DNA of 64,000 nucleotides, from assembly GCF_026240095.1 (NCBI RefSeq), contig NZ_JAPIVG010000004.1:458340-522339 (forward strand), read 5' to 3'. Position 1 is the stretch's first letter. Each line of letters begins with the position of its first letter. The position numbers and the translations under genes are program-made. The stretch comes from Pedobacter sandarakinus (GTDB lineage: Bacteria > Bacteroidota > Bacteroidia > Sphingobacteriales > Sphingobacteriaceae). The notes beneath the pieces were generated by a model that worked only from the letters and a program-made list of their open reading frames with translations, did not search any database and was not told the DNA's origin. Shown here one piece after another: positions 38,557 through 47,990 of this stretch.

Positions 38557-39756
38557 TTAATTTTGCTGAGTTTTATATTGTTTTTCTAGGGCTCTAATTT
38601 CTTTCTCCCTTGCTTCCCGCTGTTTTTTTAGCAGTTCTGCAGATGGAGCTAGTTTCGCTGTTGTAGCCGGTACTTTTGGCTTATCCTTTTTATCGTATTT
38701 GTTTGTGGCAACCGTCTTCGTTGCGGTCGGAGCAGTTGTCTTAGTGGTTACCACCTTTGAAGGTTGCTCACGCTTTGCTTCGGGCTGCGCATTGGTTAAT
38801 TTCTTAGCGGTAGTTTTTGTTGCATCAGTTGTTTTGGTTTCGGCTTTAAGCGCAGCCATAGTTGGTTCTTTTTCTATCGCTTCTGCAATCACATCCTTTA
38901 TTAAAGAATCCGACACCTTTTGCCTAATCCTAACACTATCCGCCCCAGAAAGTTTACGTAGATTTCTCACGATTTCGGAAGAATCTCGTTTTTGACAAAC
39001 AATTTGATTGGTATATTTAATGCTAATTGTTCTGTAAGTTTCCCAACCTACTTGTGGCATGGCTTTTTTATAGAAAATGAGCAAATTATTCATTTTCTTT
39101 TCGAGCGAATCTGCTGTGCCCAACAAAATCCTTTGGCTACCAACCCTCGGCACAAGCTCAATTTCATTTTGCTGGTCAACCACGATTTGTTCTATTTGTG
39201 CATCCCATAAGGTATCTTTTTTGATGAATTGAGCCGTTTTATACAGATCGTGTGCCAGTTTGGTACGGAGCGTATCTACACGACTTCCAAATACTTCATT
39301 AATATGACCAGTTGCCACCAACACATTAGCAGTGAAGTTTGCAGAGATCGGCATTTTTAACCCTTCATTATCGATATAAAAATCTTGCCCGGCTTCATTT
39401 AGAATGCGTACAATAGGCTGCCTTTGTTTCACCTCGATATGCAAAACACCATCCATATCTACATATACTTTCGCAAATGCGATGTAAGGATTAGCCTGCA
39501 ATTTTTTTTCTATCTGGTGGATATTTATATTCTCTAAATTACGCCCAAGCAATACACCCTGATCTTCTCTTAGAATTGCATCAATCTCTTCTCTTTCAAT
39601 AAAGTTATCTGCCCCGGGAATCAGGATTTTAACGTCAGAACATTTAACAGACTGCTTTTTTACGTTGATAAAACTTAAGAGCACAACTACACCTGCCAGA
39701 CTAATTAGCCAGGCAAGACCCGTAAATATTGCACCCCAATTTATTCTCTTAAGCAT
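38557..39756 (-). CDS. ftsQ: cell division protein FtsQ
   Basis: A bitopic membrane protein of the divisome. One membrane segment (residues 10-28) precedes a POTRA-type domain (VKCSDVKILIPGADNFIEREEI) and the beta domain (YIDNEGLKMPISANFTANVLVATG). At 399 residues it is far longer than E. coli FtsQ: the last 120 or so residues are a Lys/Thr/Ala-rich, probably disordered tail (TKTTDATKTTAKKLTNA). It overlaps the end of murC by 8 nt, and ftsA follows after 5 nt, so translation is coupled. Confidence 0.88.
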   Translation of the reverse strand: MLKRINWGAIFTGLAWLISLAGVVVLLSFINVKKQSVKCSDVKILIPGADNFIEREEIDAILREDQGVLLGRNLENINIHQIEKKLQANPYIAFAKVYVDMDGVLHIEVKQRQPIVRILNEAGQDFYIDNEGLKMPISANFTANVLVATGHINEVFGSRVDTLRTKLAHDLYKTAQFIKKDTLWDAQIEQIVVDQQNEIELVPRVGSQRILLGTADSLEKKMNNLLIFYKKAMPQVGWETYRTISIKYTNQIVCQKRDSSEIVRNLRKLSGADSVRIRQKVSDSLIKDVIAEAIEKEPTMAALKAETKTTDATKTTAKKLTNAQPEAKREQPSKVVTTKTTAPTATKTVATNKYDKKDKPKVPATTAKLAPSAELLKKQREAREKEIRALEKQYKTQQN

Positions 39757-41104
39757 TATTCATTATATTTTTAATTGGATCGATGAGTGTATCTATATCA
39801 CCAGCGCCAACTGTTAAAAGTAATTCAGGTTTTGTATCCTCAACAAATTGAATCACAAAATCTTTTCCACATATCCTTTTCTGATCAATCGTAATTTTAT
39901 CCAACAAAAACTGCGAATTTATGCCTTCTATAGGCAATTCCCTTGCCGGATAAATTTCCAGAAGTAACAATTCATCAGCTGTGCTTAAAACTTTTGCGAA
40001 CTCATCGGCAAAATCACGCGTGCGTGAGAAGAGATGAGGTTGAAAAATAACAGTTAATTTTTTCTCAGGATATAATTGTCTTACTGCATCAAAGCAAGCT
40101 TTTAACTCTTCGGGATGATGTGCATAATCATCTATATATATCTGTCCCGGACTATTTACTATATATTCAAAACGACGTTTTACACCTTTAAAGTTTCCCA
40201 CTGCCGTTTTAATTTTATGAGCGTCGATACCCAACTGCAATGCTATAGCGATAGCTACAGTCGCATTTTCTACATTGTGTTTACCTGGCAACATTAAACT
40301 TATATTGCTTATGGTTTGGTTCCCCAAGTGGAAGTCGAAAATAAATTTCGCACCATCTACCCTTAAATTTTCTGCTTTTGCTGTGGCTGTACTGCTCGCA
40401 GCATAAGTGATGCCTTCGCTTAATGGCAAACCTTCATGTACATATAGCTTACCCTGATCTTTGAGTTGTGCGGCATACAACCGAAATGATTCTTCCAAGT
40501 GAGCTTTATCGCCGTAAATATCAAGGTGGTCTGCATCCATCGATGTAATAACGGCAACATCAGGGTGCAAAGTTAAAAAAGAACGATCGTACTCATCAGC
40601 CTCAACCACAAGTACATCATTAGCACCAAAGAGCACATTGCTGTTGTAATTAGTGGTGATACCGCCTAGGAAAGCAGTGCAATCGAACCCAGTGTCCTTT
40701 AAAATGTGGGCAACTATTGACGATGTAGTCGTTTTACCGTGTGTGCCTGCAATACCAATGCAATACATCCCTTTGCTAATAATACCCAACACCTCTGATC
40801 GCTTCTTAAGTACAAAACCTTTTTTTTGAAAATGATTTAATACATTAGAATTTATTGGAATTGCTGGCGTGTATACCACCAGCATATCTTCGGCAGGTGC
40901 TAAAAAAGCCTGAGGAATGGCGTGTTCGTCATCTGTATATATTATAGAGATGCCTTCATTTTCTAAAGCTTTAGTAAGTTTAGTTTCGGTTTTATCGTAG
41001 CCACACACCAACTGACCTCTTTTGGCAAAATATCGAGCAAGCGCACTCATGCCGATACCACCGATACCGATAAAAAACACGCTATTTATCTTGCCTAATT
41101 CCAT
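39749..41104 (-). CDS. murC: UDP-N-acetylmuramate--L-alanine ligase
   Basis: Adds L-alanine to UDP-MurNAc, the first amino-acid step of peptidoglycan precursors. The ATG at 41104 gives the typical start MELGKINSVFFIGIGGIGMSAL. An ATG at 41149, 8 nt after murG, would add 15 residues and cannot be excluded. The ATP loop GTHGKTTTSSIVAHIL, then NYNSNVLFG and DDYAHHPEELKA, are Mur-ligase motifs. The 451 residues are normal length. It overlaps ftsQ by 8 nt. Confidence 0.95.
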   Translation of the reverse strand: MELGKINSVFFIGIGGIGMSALARYFAKRGQLVCGYDKTETKLTKALENEGISIIYTDDEHAIPQAFLAPAEDMLVVYTPAIPINSNVLNHFQKKGFVLKKRSEVLGIISKGMYCIGIAGTHGKTTTSSIVAHILKDTGFDCTAFLGGITTNYNSNVLFGANDVLVVEADEYDRSFLTLHPDVAVITSMDADHLDIYGDKAHLEESFRLYAAQLKDQGKLYVHEGLPLSEGITYAASSTATAKAENLRVDGAKFIFDFHLGNQTISNISLMLPGKHNVENATVAIAIALQLGIDAHKIKTAVGNFKGVKRRFEYIVNSPGQIYIDDYAHHPEELKACFDAVRQLYPEKKLTVIFQPHLFSRTRDFADEFAKVLSTADELLLLEIYPARELPIEGINSQFLLDKITIDQKRICGKDFVIQFVEDTKPELLLTVGAGDIDTLIDPIKNIMNNA

Positions 41105-41157
41105 CTTACATTCTTTAATATGAAAGCTCCATACCAATGAAGCCAACATCTATTATT

Positions 41158-42267
41158 CTATTGATTCTCAATTAATTTTAGCACTTCAGATGCAATGACT
41201 CCATCAGCCTCTGGCAATGCCATTTTACCGATTTGGTCTGCAAGCATCGTACATTGTTCCTGGTTGTTTAATAAAGCCAATGCCTCTCTTACTAAATTAT
41301 CGTCCGCAACAGCATCCTTAACCAGTAAAGCAGCTCCATTTTTAACCAAAGCCATTGCGTTTTTTGTTTGGTGGTCTTCGGCAACATTAGGCGAAGGCAC
41401 CAAAATTACTGGCTTTTTAACCAGGCAAAGCTCGGCAATAGTTCCTGCGCCGGCCCGACTAATAATTACATCTGCGGCTGCATAAGCCAAATCCATTTTA
41501 TTTAAAAACTCTAGGATACGCACATTTGGATGATAGTCTGTCCCCAACCTTTCGATAACTCCTTTGTAATAAAACTTACCTGTTTGCCAAACAACCTGAA
41601 CATCCTGCGCTAAAATCTCTGGCAGGTGTTTTTCTATTGCTTTATTCAGCGTTCCCGCACCAAGACTTCCACCGGTAACCATAATGGTTTTCTTTAGTGG
41701 ATCTAGTTTGAGTAGTTCTGCACCAGCATGGTGCTTCCCTTTGATATCTACTACTTCTTTCCTTACCGGGTTTCCGGTTTTCAGAATTTTATCAGCAGGA
41801 AAAAACTGACTCATCTCATCAAAAGCTACGCAAATTTTCGATGCTTTTCTACCCAGCCATTTGTTCGTTACACCTGCATAAGAATTCTGCTCCTGTATTA
41901 AGTAAGGAATGCCTTTTAACGATGCTGCATATAATATGGGTCCTGAAGCATAACCACCCACGCCAACAACAACATCAGGCTTAAAATCTCCAATAATTTG
42001 CAATGCTCTTCGCACACTACCAAAAACCTTAAAGGGTAATGCAAGATTCTTCATCAATGAACCTCTCTGCATGCCACTGATATTAAGGCCTATTATTTTA
42101 TATCCGGCAGTAGGAACCTTTTCCATTTCCATACGACCATTGGCGCCCACAAACAAGATTTCACAGTTTGGCACCAAGCGCTTAAGCGCATTGGCTATGG
42201 CTACGGCGGGAAAAATATGCCCGCCGGTGCCACCACCTGATATGATAATTTTTGGGGAATTATTCAT
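41158..42267 (-). CDS. murG: UDP-GlcNAc:lipid I N-acetylglucosaminyltransferase
   Basis: Makes lipid II from lipid I on the inner face of the membrane. The 369 residues start with IISGGGTGGHIFPAVAIA, the glycine loop of this GT28 enzyme. The second half carries the family's VTGGSLGAGTLNKAI and ISRAGAGTIAELCLV, which bind the UDP-sugar. ftsW lies upstream with an unusually wide 306-nt gap. Confidence 0.96.
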   Translation of the reverse strand: MNNSPKIIISGGGTGGHIFPAVAIANALKRLVPNCEILFVGANGRMEMEKVPTAGYKIIGLNISGMQRGSLMKNLALPFKVFGSVRRALQIIGDFKPDVVVGVGGYASGPILYAASLKGIPYLIQEQNSYAGVTNKWLGRKASKICVAFDEMSQFFPADKILKTGNPVRKEVVDIKGKHHAGAELLKLDPLKKTIMVTGGSLGAGTLNKAIEKHLPEILAQDVQVVWQTGKFYYKGVIERLGTDYHPNVRILEFLNKMDLAYAAADVIISRAGAGTIAELCLVKKPVILVPSPNVAEDHQTKNAMALVKNGAALLVKDAVADDNLVREALALLNNQEQCTMLADQIGKMALPEADGVIASEVLKLIENQ

Positions 42268-42573
42268 TTGTTTCTAATTATTGAATGAGTGAATTTCGAC
42301 TGAGTAAATATTTAGTGCAAACTTTACATTCTCAAATTCAATCACTCTTTCATTTAATCATTATTTATTAATACTTACCGCTTTCTAGCTTTTGCAACAA
42401 TTGTTAAAATTTCATTTGCTTCCTTTAATAGAAGATAGTTTTTGAAGAATTCGTTACTCCCATATCAGTTATAAAGTTTAGTTATTAAAACTTCGGGAAG
42501 TACTATTCCATCATTTATCGGGTTATTACTTTGTCATTTATCATACACTCAATCCATCATTCTCTTATTTCCG
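42268..42573. other. 306-nt gap inside the division cluster, no gene seen
   Basis: AT-rich, with several degenerate TCAATCA/TGAATGAG-type words (for example 42281-42290 and 42336-42350) that could fold weakly. No reading frame or strong terminator was recognised. Its size is odd within an otherwise tightly packed cluster. Confidence 0.4.
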
Positions 42574-43767
42574 CTATCCAAATGCTGGTATCTCTCCAAT
42601 AATCACTTTATTTTTTACTTTTTCTTTATCCTCTTTTGCAAGAGCGCCTGCATTCTCTTCTACATCTCTGCTTACACTTAATATAATTCCGAAGGCCACA
42701 CTGGTAAAGATCATTGATGTTCCGCCCATACTTACCAGTGGAAGTGGAACTCCCGTTACCGGACCCAAACCTACTGCTACCGCCATATTTGCAAATGCCT
42801 GAATGGTTAAACTAAAGCTCAATCCTGCAGCAAGTAACGCCCCAAATGCTTTCGGGGCCCGGGTCACTATTTTTATACATCGATATAAAAGCACCAGGTA
42901 AAGTACCATGATGATAATTCCTCCCAGTGTGCCCCATTCCTCGATAATAATGGCGAAAATAAAATCGGAATACGGGTGTGGCAGGAAATTTCTTTGCGTA
43001 CTATTACCTGGTCCTTTACCAAAAACCCCTCCAGTCGCTAACGCAATTTTTGCCTGATCGGCCTGAAAGGTTTTATCTGAATGTTGCATCTCGGGATGCA
43101 TAAAAGTATTGATCCGCGACATGTACGTTTTGCGCCGTGGACCCAAAAAGAAAACAAATAGTAAAAGCACAAAACCACCTGCGCAAACGATAGCAATTTG
43201 TTTAATGCTAATCCGACCAATGATCAAGAGCAAGATACTTACACCGAATAACATTAATGCCGTAGATAAGTTGGCAAGTGCAATGAGTACAAATACCACA
43301 CAAACTGAACCCATAATCGGCAAGAAAGACTCTTTAACATTTTTAATGTTTTCTTGCTTTTTGGTAAGCATACGTGCGAGGAAAGTAATTAACGCCAGTT
43401 TTGCTAAATCGGAGGTTTGAAACGTTAAGCCGATTACTGGAATTTTTACCCATCTTGATGCATCATTAAGATTGGTACCAAATATTAAAGTATAAATTAA
43501 TAATGGTACGGTAACAATCATCAAAATTTTCGATATACCCGCATAATAACGGTAATCGAGCAAATGAGCGATGTAGATCATCCCGATTCCCATTAAAACA
43601 AAAATGAGGTGTTTGGTCAGCAGTAGTTTCTCTACAGCTTCCCCTTTTTTGTAAGCCAACGTTCCCGTAGCACTATAAACCGCCATTACCGAGATAAGCG
43701 AAAGCAGGATGATGATTAACCAGATCCATCTATCGCCTTTTGTTTTATTAAGTAGTGCTTCTAACAT
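42574..43767 (-). CDS. ftsW: septal peptidoglycan glycosyltransferase FtsW
   Basis: A SEDS-family polymerase that works with the transpeptidase FtsI at the septum. The 397 residues have about ten membrane segments. The C-terminal NMAVAVGLGPVTGVPLPLVSMGGTSM is the SEDS signature, and GKGPGNSTQRNFLPHPYSDFIFAII carries the catalytic-loop Asp. It lies between murD and murG, the usual place. Confidence 0.94.
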   Translation of the reverse strand: MLEALLNKTKGDRWIWLIIILLSLISVMAVYSATGTLAYKKGEAVEKLLLTKHLIFVLMGIGMIYIAHLLDYRYYAGISKILMIVTVPLLIYTLIFGTNLNDASRWVKIPVIGLTFQTSDLAKLALITFLARMLTKKQENIKNVKESFLPIMGSVCVVFVLIALANLSTALMLFGVSILLLIIGRISIKQIAIVCAGGFVLLLFVFFLGPRRKTYMSRINTFMHPEMQHSDKTFQADQAKIALATGGVFGKGPGNSTQRNFLPHPYSDFIFAIIIEEWGTLGGIIIMVLYLVLLYRCIKIVTRAPKAFGALLAAGLSFSLTIQAFANMAVAVGLGPVTGVPLPLVSMGGTSMIFTSVAFGIILSVSRDVEENAGALAKEDKEKVKNKVIIGEIPAFG

Positions 43768-43783
43768 CCTTAAGCCTCCTGTA

Positions 43784-45175
43784 TTATAGTTCTCTTACTG
43801 CTGCTTTAAATTGATTTCCCCTGTCCTCATAGTTTTTAAATAAGTCGAAACTGGCGCAAGCCGGAGAGAGTAATACCGCATCGCCACGTTTGGCTAAATG
43901 GAAAGCTATTTGTGCAGCCTCTTCTGCAGAAAACGTATTCACAATTACTTCTACATCATCTTCAAATGCATCGTGGATCCGTTTATTATCTTTACCCAAA
44001 CAAACGATAGCCTTTACCTTGCTTTTCACTAAATCTTTAAGCATGTTATAATCATTGCCTTTATCAACACCACCCATAATCAATACCACATCTGCAGTCA
44101 TGCTTTCTAATGCATACCAAGTGGAATTTACATTGGTAGCCTTGCTATCATTGATAAAATCGATACCCGATATCTTTGCAACATGCTCCAACCTGTGCTC
44201 GATATTCTTGAAATTCCCCATACTCTCGCGGATGGTTTCATTCCGCAATTCCAAAACCTTGGCCACAATACCAGAGGCCATAGAATTGTAAATGTTATGC
44301 TTGCCCTGCAAGGCTAAATCTGAAATCGACATGGTTATTTCTTTATTGGGTTCAGTGAGAATGTGTATTGTATTTTCTTGTAGATAAGCGCCTAATTCGA
44401 GCTTTTTGATGATGGAAAAAGGATATGTTCGTGCTACTGGCGGAAACGCTTTTATAGCGCTTGTGCTTTCTTCATCGTCAATACAGTAAATGAAAATATC
44501 ATTTGCATTTTGATTCTGTATAATCCGCATCTTAGAGGCGGCATAATTTTCCATTTTATAATCGTACCGATCTAAATGGTCTGGCGTAATATTTAACAAT
44601 ACAGCAATGTCTGCCTTGAATTTAAACATATCATCCAGCATAAAGCTTGATATCTCAAGCACATAGTAATCAAATGATTCCTCAGCCACTTGCGCAGCGA
44701 AGCTATGACCTATGTTACCTGCTAAGCCTACATTTAAACCAGCATTTTTTAATAAATGGTAGGTAAGTAAGCTTGTAGTAGATTTGCCATTCGATCCCGT
44801 AATACAAATTGTTTTCGCATTCGTGTACCTGCCTGCAAATTCAATTTCTGATATAACGGAAGTTCCCTGAGCCACCAACTTTTTCACAATCGGCGCTGTT
44901 GATGGAATGCCAGGACTTTTAATTACTTCTGAAGCATTCAATATTAATGCCTTAGTATGCTGTTCAGACTCGTAAGGTATTTCTAAAATTTCCAAAGCAG
45001 ATTTGTATTTGTCGGCTATAGTTCCAAAATCAGAAACAAATACGTCAAAACCTTTCTGCTTAGCCAATTTCGCTGCACCAACACCACTTTCCCCAGCACC
45101 CAAAATAACAACACGGCTTTGCCCTGCCATTGCTGACTGACTAATGCTTGATGTATTGTTTTGATTACGGTCCAT
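43784..45175 (-). CDS. murD: UDP-N-acetylmuramoylalanine--D-glutamate ligase
   Basis: Adds D-glutamate to the growing muropeptide. The 463-residue product has VVILGAGESGVGAAKLA at the N-terminus, the ATP loop ITGSNGKSTTSLLTYHLL and NDSKATNVNSTWYAL. The ATG at 45175 is well spaced after mraY. An internal ATG at 45130 (MAGQSRVV) matches the family's start more closely and is a fair alternative. Genes on both sides are 16-22 nt away. Confidence 0.94.
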   Translation of the reverse strand: MDRNQNNTSSISQSAMAGQSRVVILGAGESGVGAAKLAKQKGFDVFVSDFGTIADKYKSALEILEIPYESEQHTKALILNASEVIKSPGIPSTAPIVKKLVAQGTSVISEIEFAGRYTNAKTICITGSNGKSTTSLLTYHLLKNAGLNVGLAGNIGHSFAAQVAEESFDYYVLEISSFMLDDMFKFKADIAVLLNITPDHLDRYDYKMENYAASKMRIIQNQNANDIFIYCIDDEESTSAIKAFPPVARTYPFSIIKKLELGAYLQENTIHILTEPNKEITMSISDLALQGKHNIYNSMASGIVAKVLELRNETIRESMGNFKNIEHRLEHVAKISGIDFINDSKATNVNSTWYALESMTADVVLIMGGVDKGNDYNMLKDLVKSKVKAIVCLGKDNKRIHDAFEDDVEVIVNTFSAEEAAQIAFHLAKRGDAVLLSPACASFDLFKNYEDRGNQFKAAVREL

Positions 45176-45197
45176 GTTAATGTCTTTGCGAATGGTA

Positions 45198-46445
45198 TTA
45201 TCTTAATTTTAAGGTTACAATAGTTAATATGGCGAGCATAATGCCAATTACCCAAAAGCGGGTAACGATCTTCGCCTCATGATAGCCCTTTTTTTGGTAA
45301 TGGTGATGCAAGGGTGACATCAAAAAGATTCTTCTACCTTCACCAAATTTTCGCTTGGTGTATTTAAAATATGAAACCTGCATAATTACCGATACCAGCT
45401 CTACGAGGAACACGCCACATAAAATTGGAATGAGTAATTCTTTACGAATCATTAATGCGAATGAAGCTATTATTCCGCCGATAGCTAAACTTCCCGTATC
45501 GCCCATAAATATTTGAGCCGGATAGGAATTATACCAGAGAAAACCTACACACGAACCCACGAAAGCCCCGGCAAATATCATCAGCTCTGCTGAATTTGGG
45601 ATGTACATAATATTGAGGTAATCTGCCATAACAGTGTTACCAGAAACATAAGCTAGGATGCCAAGTGTAATACCAATAACGGCAGATGTTCCTGTCGCCA
45701 ACCCATCGATACCATCTGTAATGTTAGCACCATTAGAAACGGCCGTGATAATAAATACCGTGAAGATTAAAAAAATAATGAAAGCAAATTTTTGATAATC
45801 GCCACCCAAAAACTTCAGCACCTTTGCATAGTCGAACTCATTATTTTTATAAAATGGAATGTTGGTTTTGGTCGATTTTACATCCTGGGTATAGTAAAAG
45901 GTCTCGCCCTTCTGGCGTAAAACCATTGGAACACTTGAGGGGTTTTTGACATCATCTTTTACAGTTTCCCTAACCACAATATTTGGATGAAAATACATTG
46001 TGGTACCCACAATTAAGCCCAAACCAACCTGTCCGACTACCTTGAACCGACCGGCCAATCCTTCTTTGTTCTTTTTAAATACCTTGATGTAATCGTCGAG
46101 AAACCCAACAGCACCCATCCATACCGTTGTGATCAACATTAAGATTACGTAGATGTTAGAAATGTTCGCAAACAATAATGTAGGGATTAAAATGCCTAAA
46201 AGGATAATTATACCTCCCATGGTAGGCGTTCCCTGCTTTTGCATTTGACCTTCCAGCCCTAAATTCCTTACTGTTTCACCAACTTGTTTTTTGTGGAGAT
46301 AATCAATTAATCTACGACCGTAAACCGTAGTGATAATCAAGGAAAGAATAACCGAAATTGAAGCACGGAAAGTAATGTACTGGAACAATCTTAATCCCGG
46401 AATATCGTAATGCTTATGCAGGTATTCGAATAAAAGATATAACAT
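45198..46445 (-). CDS. mraY: phospho-N-acetylmuramoyl-pentapeptide-transferase
   Basis: Transfers the muropeptide to undecaprenyl phosphate, giving lipid I. The protein has about ten membrane segments; [15 protein letters not shown] and [17 protein letters not shown] hold the catalytic aspartates, and [15 protein letters not shown] and [12 protein letters not shown] are signatures. At 415 residues it is about 55 longer than E. coli MraY because of an insertion after the fifth segment region ([17 protein letters not shown]...), typical of this phylum. Its start codon overlaps the murE stop by one base. Confidence 0.95.
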   Translation of the reverse strand: MLYLLFEYLHKHYDIPGLRLFQYITFRASISVILSLIITTVYGRRLIDYLHKKQVGETVRNLGLEGQMQKQGTPTMGGIIILLGILIPTLLFANISNIYVILMLITTVWMGAVGFLDDYIKVFKKNKEGLAGRFKVVGQVGLGLIVGTTMYFHPNIVVRETVKDDVKNPSSVPMVLRQKGETFYYTQDVKSTKTNIPFYKNNEFDYAKVLKFLGGDYQKFAFIIFLIFTVFIITAVSNGANITDGIDGLATGTSAVIGITLGILAYVSGNTVMADYLNIMYIPNSAELMIFAGAFVGSCVGFLWYNSYPAQIFMGDTGSLAIGGIIASFALMIRKELLIPILCGVFLVELVSVIMQVSYFKYTKRKFGEGRRIFLMSPLHHHYQKKGYHEAKIVTRFWVIGIMLAILTIVTLKLR

Positions 46446-47902
46446 TAGCTGTTCGGTTTTAATTGTTCAATCAAAATTTCCTTATCATCGAAATGACTTC
46501 GTTGCCCATTCACTTCCTGATATTTTTCGTGTCCCTTTCCGGCTATAAGAATGATATCGCCACTTTTTGCTAAGTGACAAGCTGTTCTGATGGCCTCTTT
46601 CCTATCTAAAATGGATAATGTTTTACGTTTGTTAGTTGGCGATACTCCAGCCTCCATATCGGTAATAATACTTTGAGGATTTTCAGTTCTTGGGTTATCT
46701 GAAGTTAAAATTACTTTATCGCTCCAATCGCAAGCCACTTGAGCCATAATTGGCCGTTTGGTTTTATCGCGGTCGCCACCACAACCTATCACCGTAATTA
46801 CCTGTTCGGTTCCCTTACGGATATCAGCTATAGTTCCAAGCACATTCTGTACGGCATCTGGCGTATGTGCGTAATCTACAATTCCGATAATTTGGTCTGC
46901 AGACAAAATATAATCGAATCTGCCTTCAGCTCCTGTAAGGCGGCTAAGCAACGTAAGTACTTTCAGTTTATCTTGCTCCAAAAGAATAGCCGTTCCATAA
47001 ACCGCCAAAAGATTGTAGGCATTGAAAGACCCGATCAACTTAAAATAGACATCTTCGTTATCGATATCAAGGTGCAGGCCGCTAAAACTGTTTTCAACAA
47101 TCTTGGCTTTAAAATCTGCTAATTGCTTCAGCGCATAAGTTTTCTTATAGGCCTTCGTGTTTTGAAGCATCACCATCCCATTTTTATCATCAAGATTAGT
47201 TAGTGCAAATGCGGCTTTAGGAAGCATATCAAAGAAGCCCTTCTTAGCTTTTAAATACCCATCGAAGGTTTTATGAAAATCAAGATGATCATGTGTGATG
47301 TTTGAAAAAACGCCACCAGAGAAAGTTAGTCCTGCTATTCGATGTTGCGATACAGCATGAGAACTTACTTCCATGAAGCAGAAATCGCAACCAGCGATAA
47401 CCATATCCTGCAACAATTTATTAAGGGCTATTGGGTTGGGGGTAGTATGTGTTGCCGGTACAGCTGTTTCATGTATATAATTTTCTACAGTTGAAATAAG
47501 CCCTGTTTTATATCCTAAATCTTTAAAAAGCTTAAATAAGATGGTTGCAATGGTTGTTTTGCCATTCGTTCCCGTGATGCCAATCAATTTCAAGTCTGCT
47601 GAAGGATTCCCAAAAAAGTTACCTGCCATTATCCCCAGAGCCAATGAGGTATTGTCTACTTTGATGTAGGTAACAGTGAAATCATCTACTTCTGGTAAGT
47701 TTTCGCAAATAATAACAGAAGCTCCTTGAACAATAGTTTGTTGGATATACTGATGGCCATCTGTTTGTGTACCAACTACAGCGAAAAATACATCGTCTTT
47801 ACTTACTCCACGCGAATCGAAATGTAATGCATTGATCTCCCTATCAGTTTTGCCAACTAATTCTTTAATCGTTACACCATGAAGTAATTTTTCTAATTGC
47901 AT
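46445..47902 (-). CDS. murE: UDP-N-acetylmuramoyl-tripeptide synthetase
   Basis: Adds the third amino acid (meso-diaminopimelate or lysine) to the muropeptide. The 485 residues contain [34 protein letters not shown] and [10 protein letters not shown]. The last matches the DNPR motif that selects meso-diaminopimelate, consistent with dapA elsewhere in the window. It overlaps mraY by one base and lies 88 nt after ftsI. Confidence 0.95.
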   Translation of the reverse strand: MQLEKLLHGVTIKELVGKTDREINALHFDSRGVSKDDVFFAVVGTQTDGHQYIQQTIVQGASVIICENLPEVDDFTVTYIKVDNTSLALGIMAGNFFGNPSADLKLIGITGTNGKTTIATILFKLFKDLGYKTGLISTVENYIHETAVPATHTTPNPIALNKLLQDMVIAGCDFCFMEVSSHAVSQHRIAGLTFSGGVFSNITHDHLDFHKTFDGYLKAKKGFFDMLPKAAFALTNLDDKNGMVMLQNTKAYKKTYALKQLADFKAKIVENSFSGLHLDIDNEDVYFKLIGSFNAYNLLAVYGTAILLEQDKLKVLTLLSRLTGAEGRFDYILSADQIIGIVDYAHTPDAVQNVLGTIADIRKGTEQVITVIGCGGDRDKTKRPIMAQVACDWSDKVILTSDNPRTENPQSIITDMEAGVSPTNKRKTLSILDRKEAIRTACHLAKSGDIILIAGKGHEKYQEVNGQRSHFDDKEILIEQLKPNS

Positions 47903-47990
47903 GCTTTTTTTTGTTCAAATGATTAGATTTTAGATTGGCTAGCTTACATCGCGGCTAATAGATTCCAAACTTATAATCAGTCACTTATAT

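Noticed and set aside
42268..42573. Search for a hidden gene in the ftsW-murG gap
   Set aside because: All frames are broken by stops and no small protein signature is visible.
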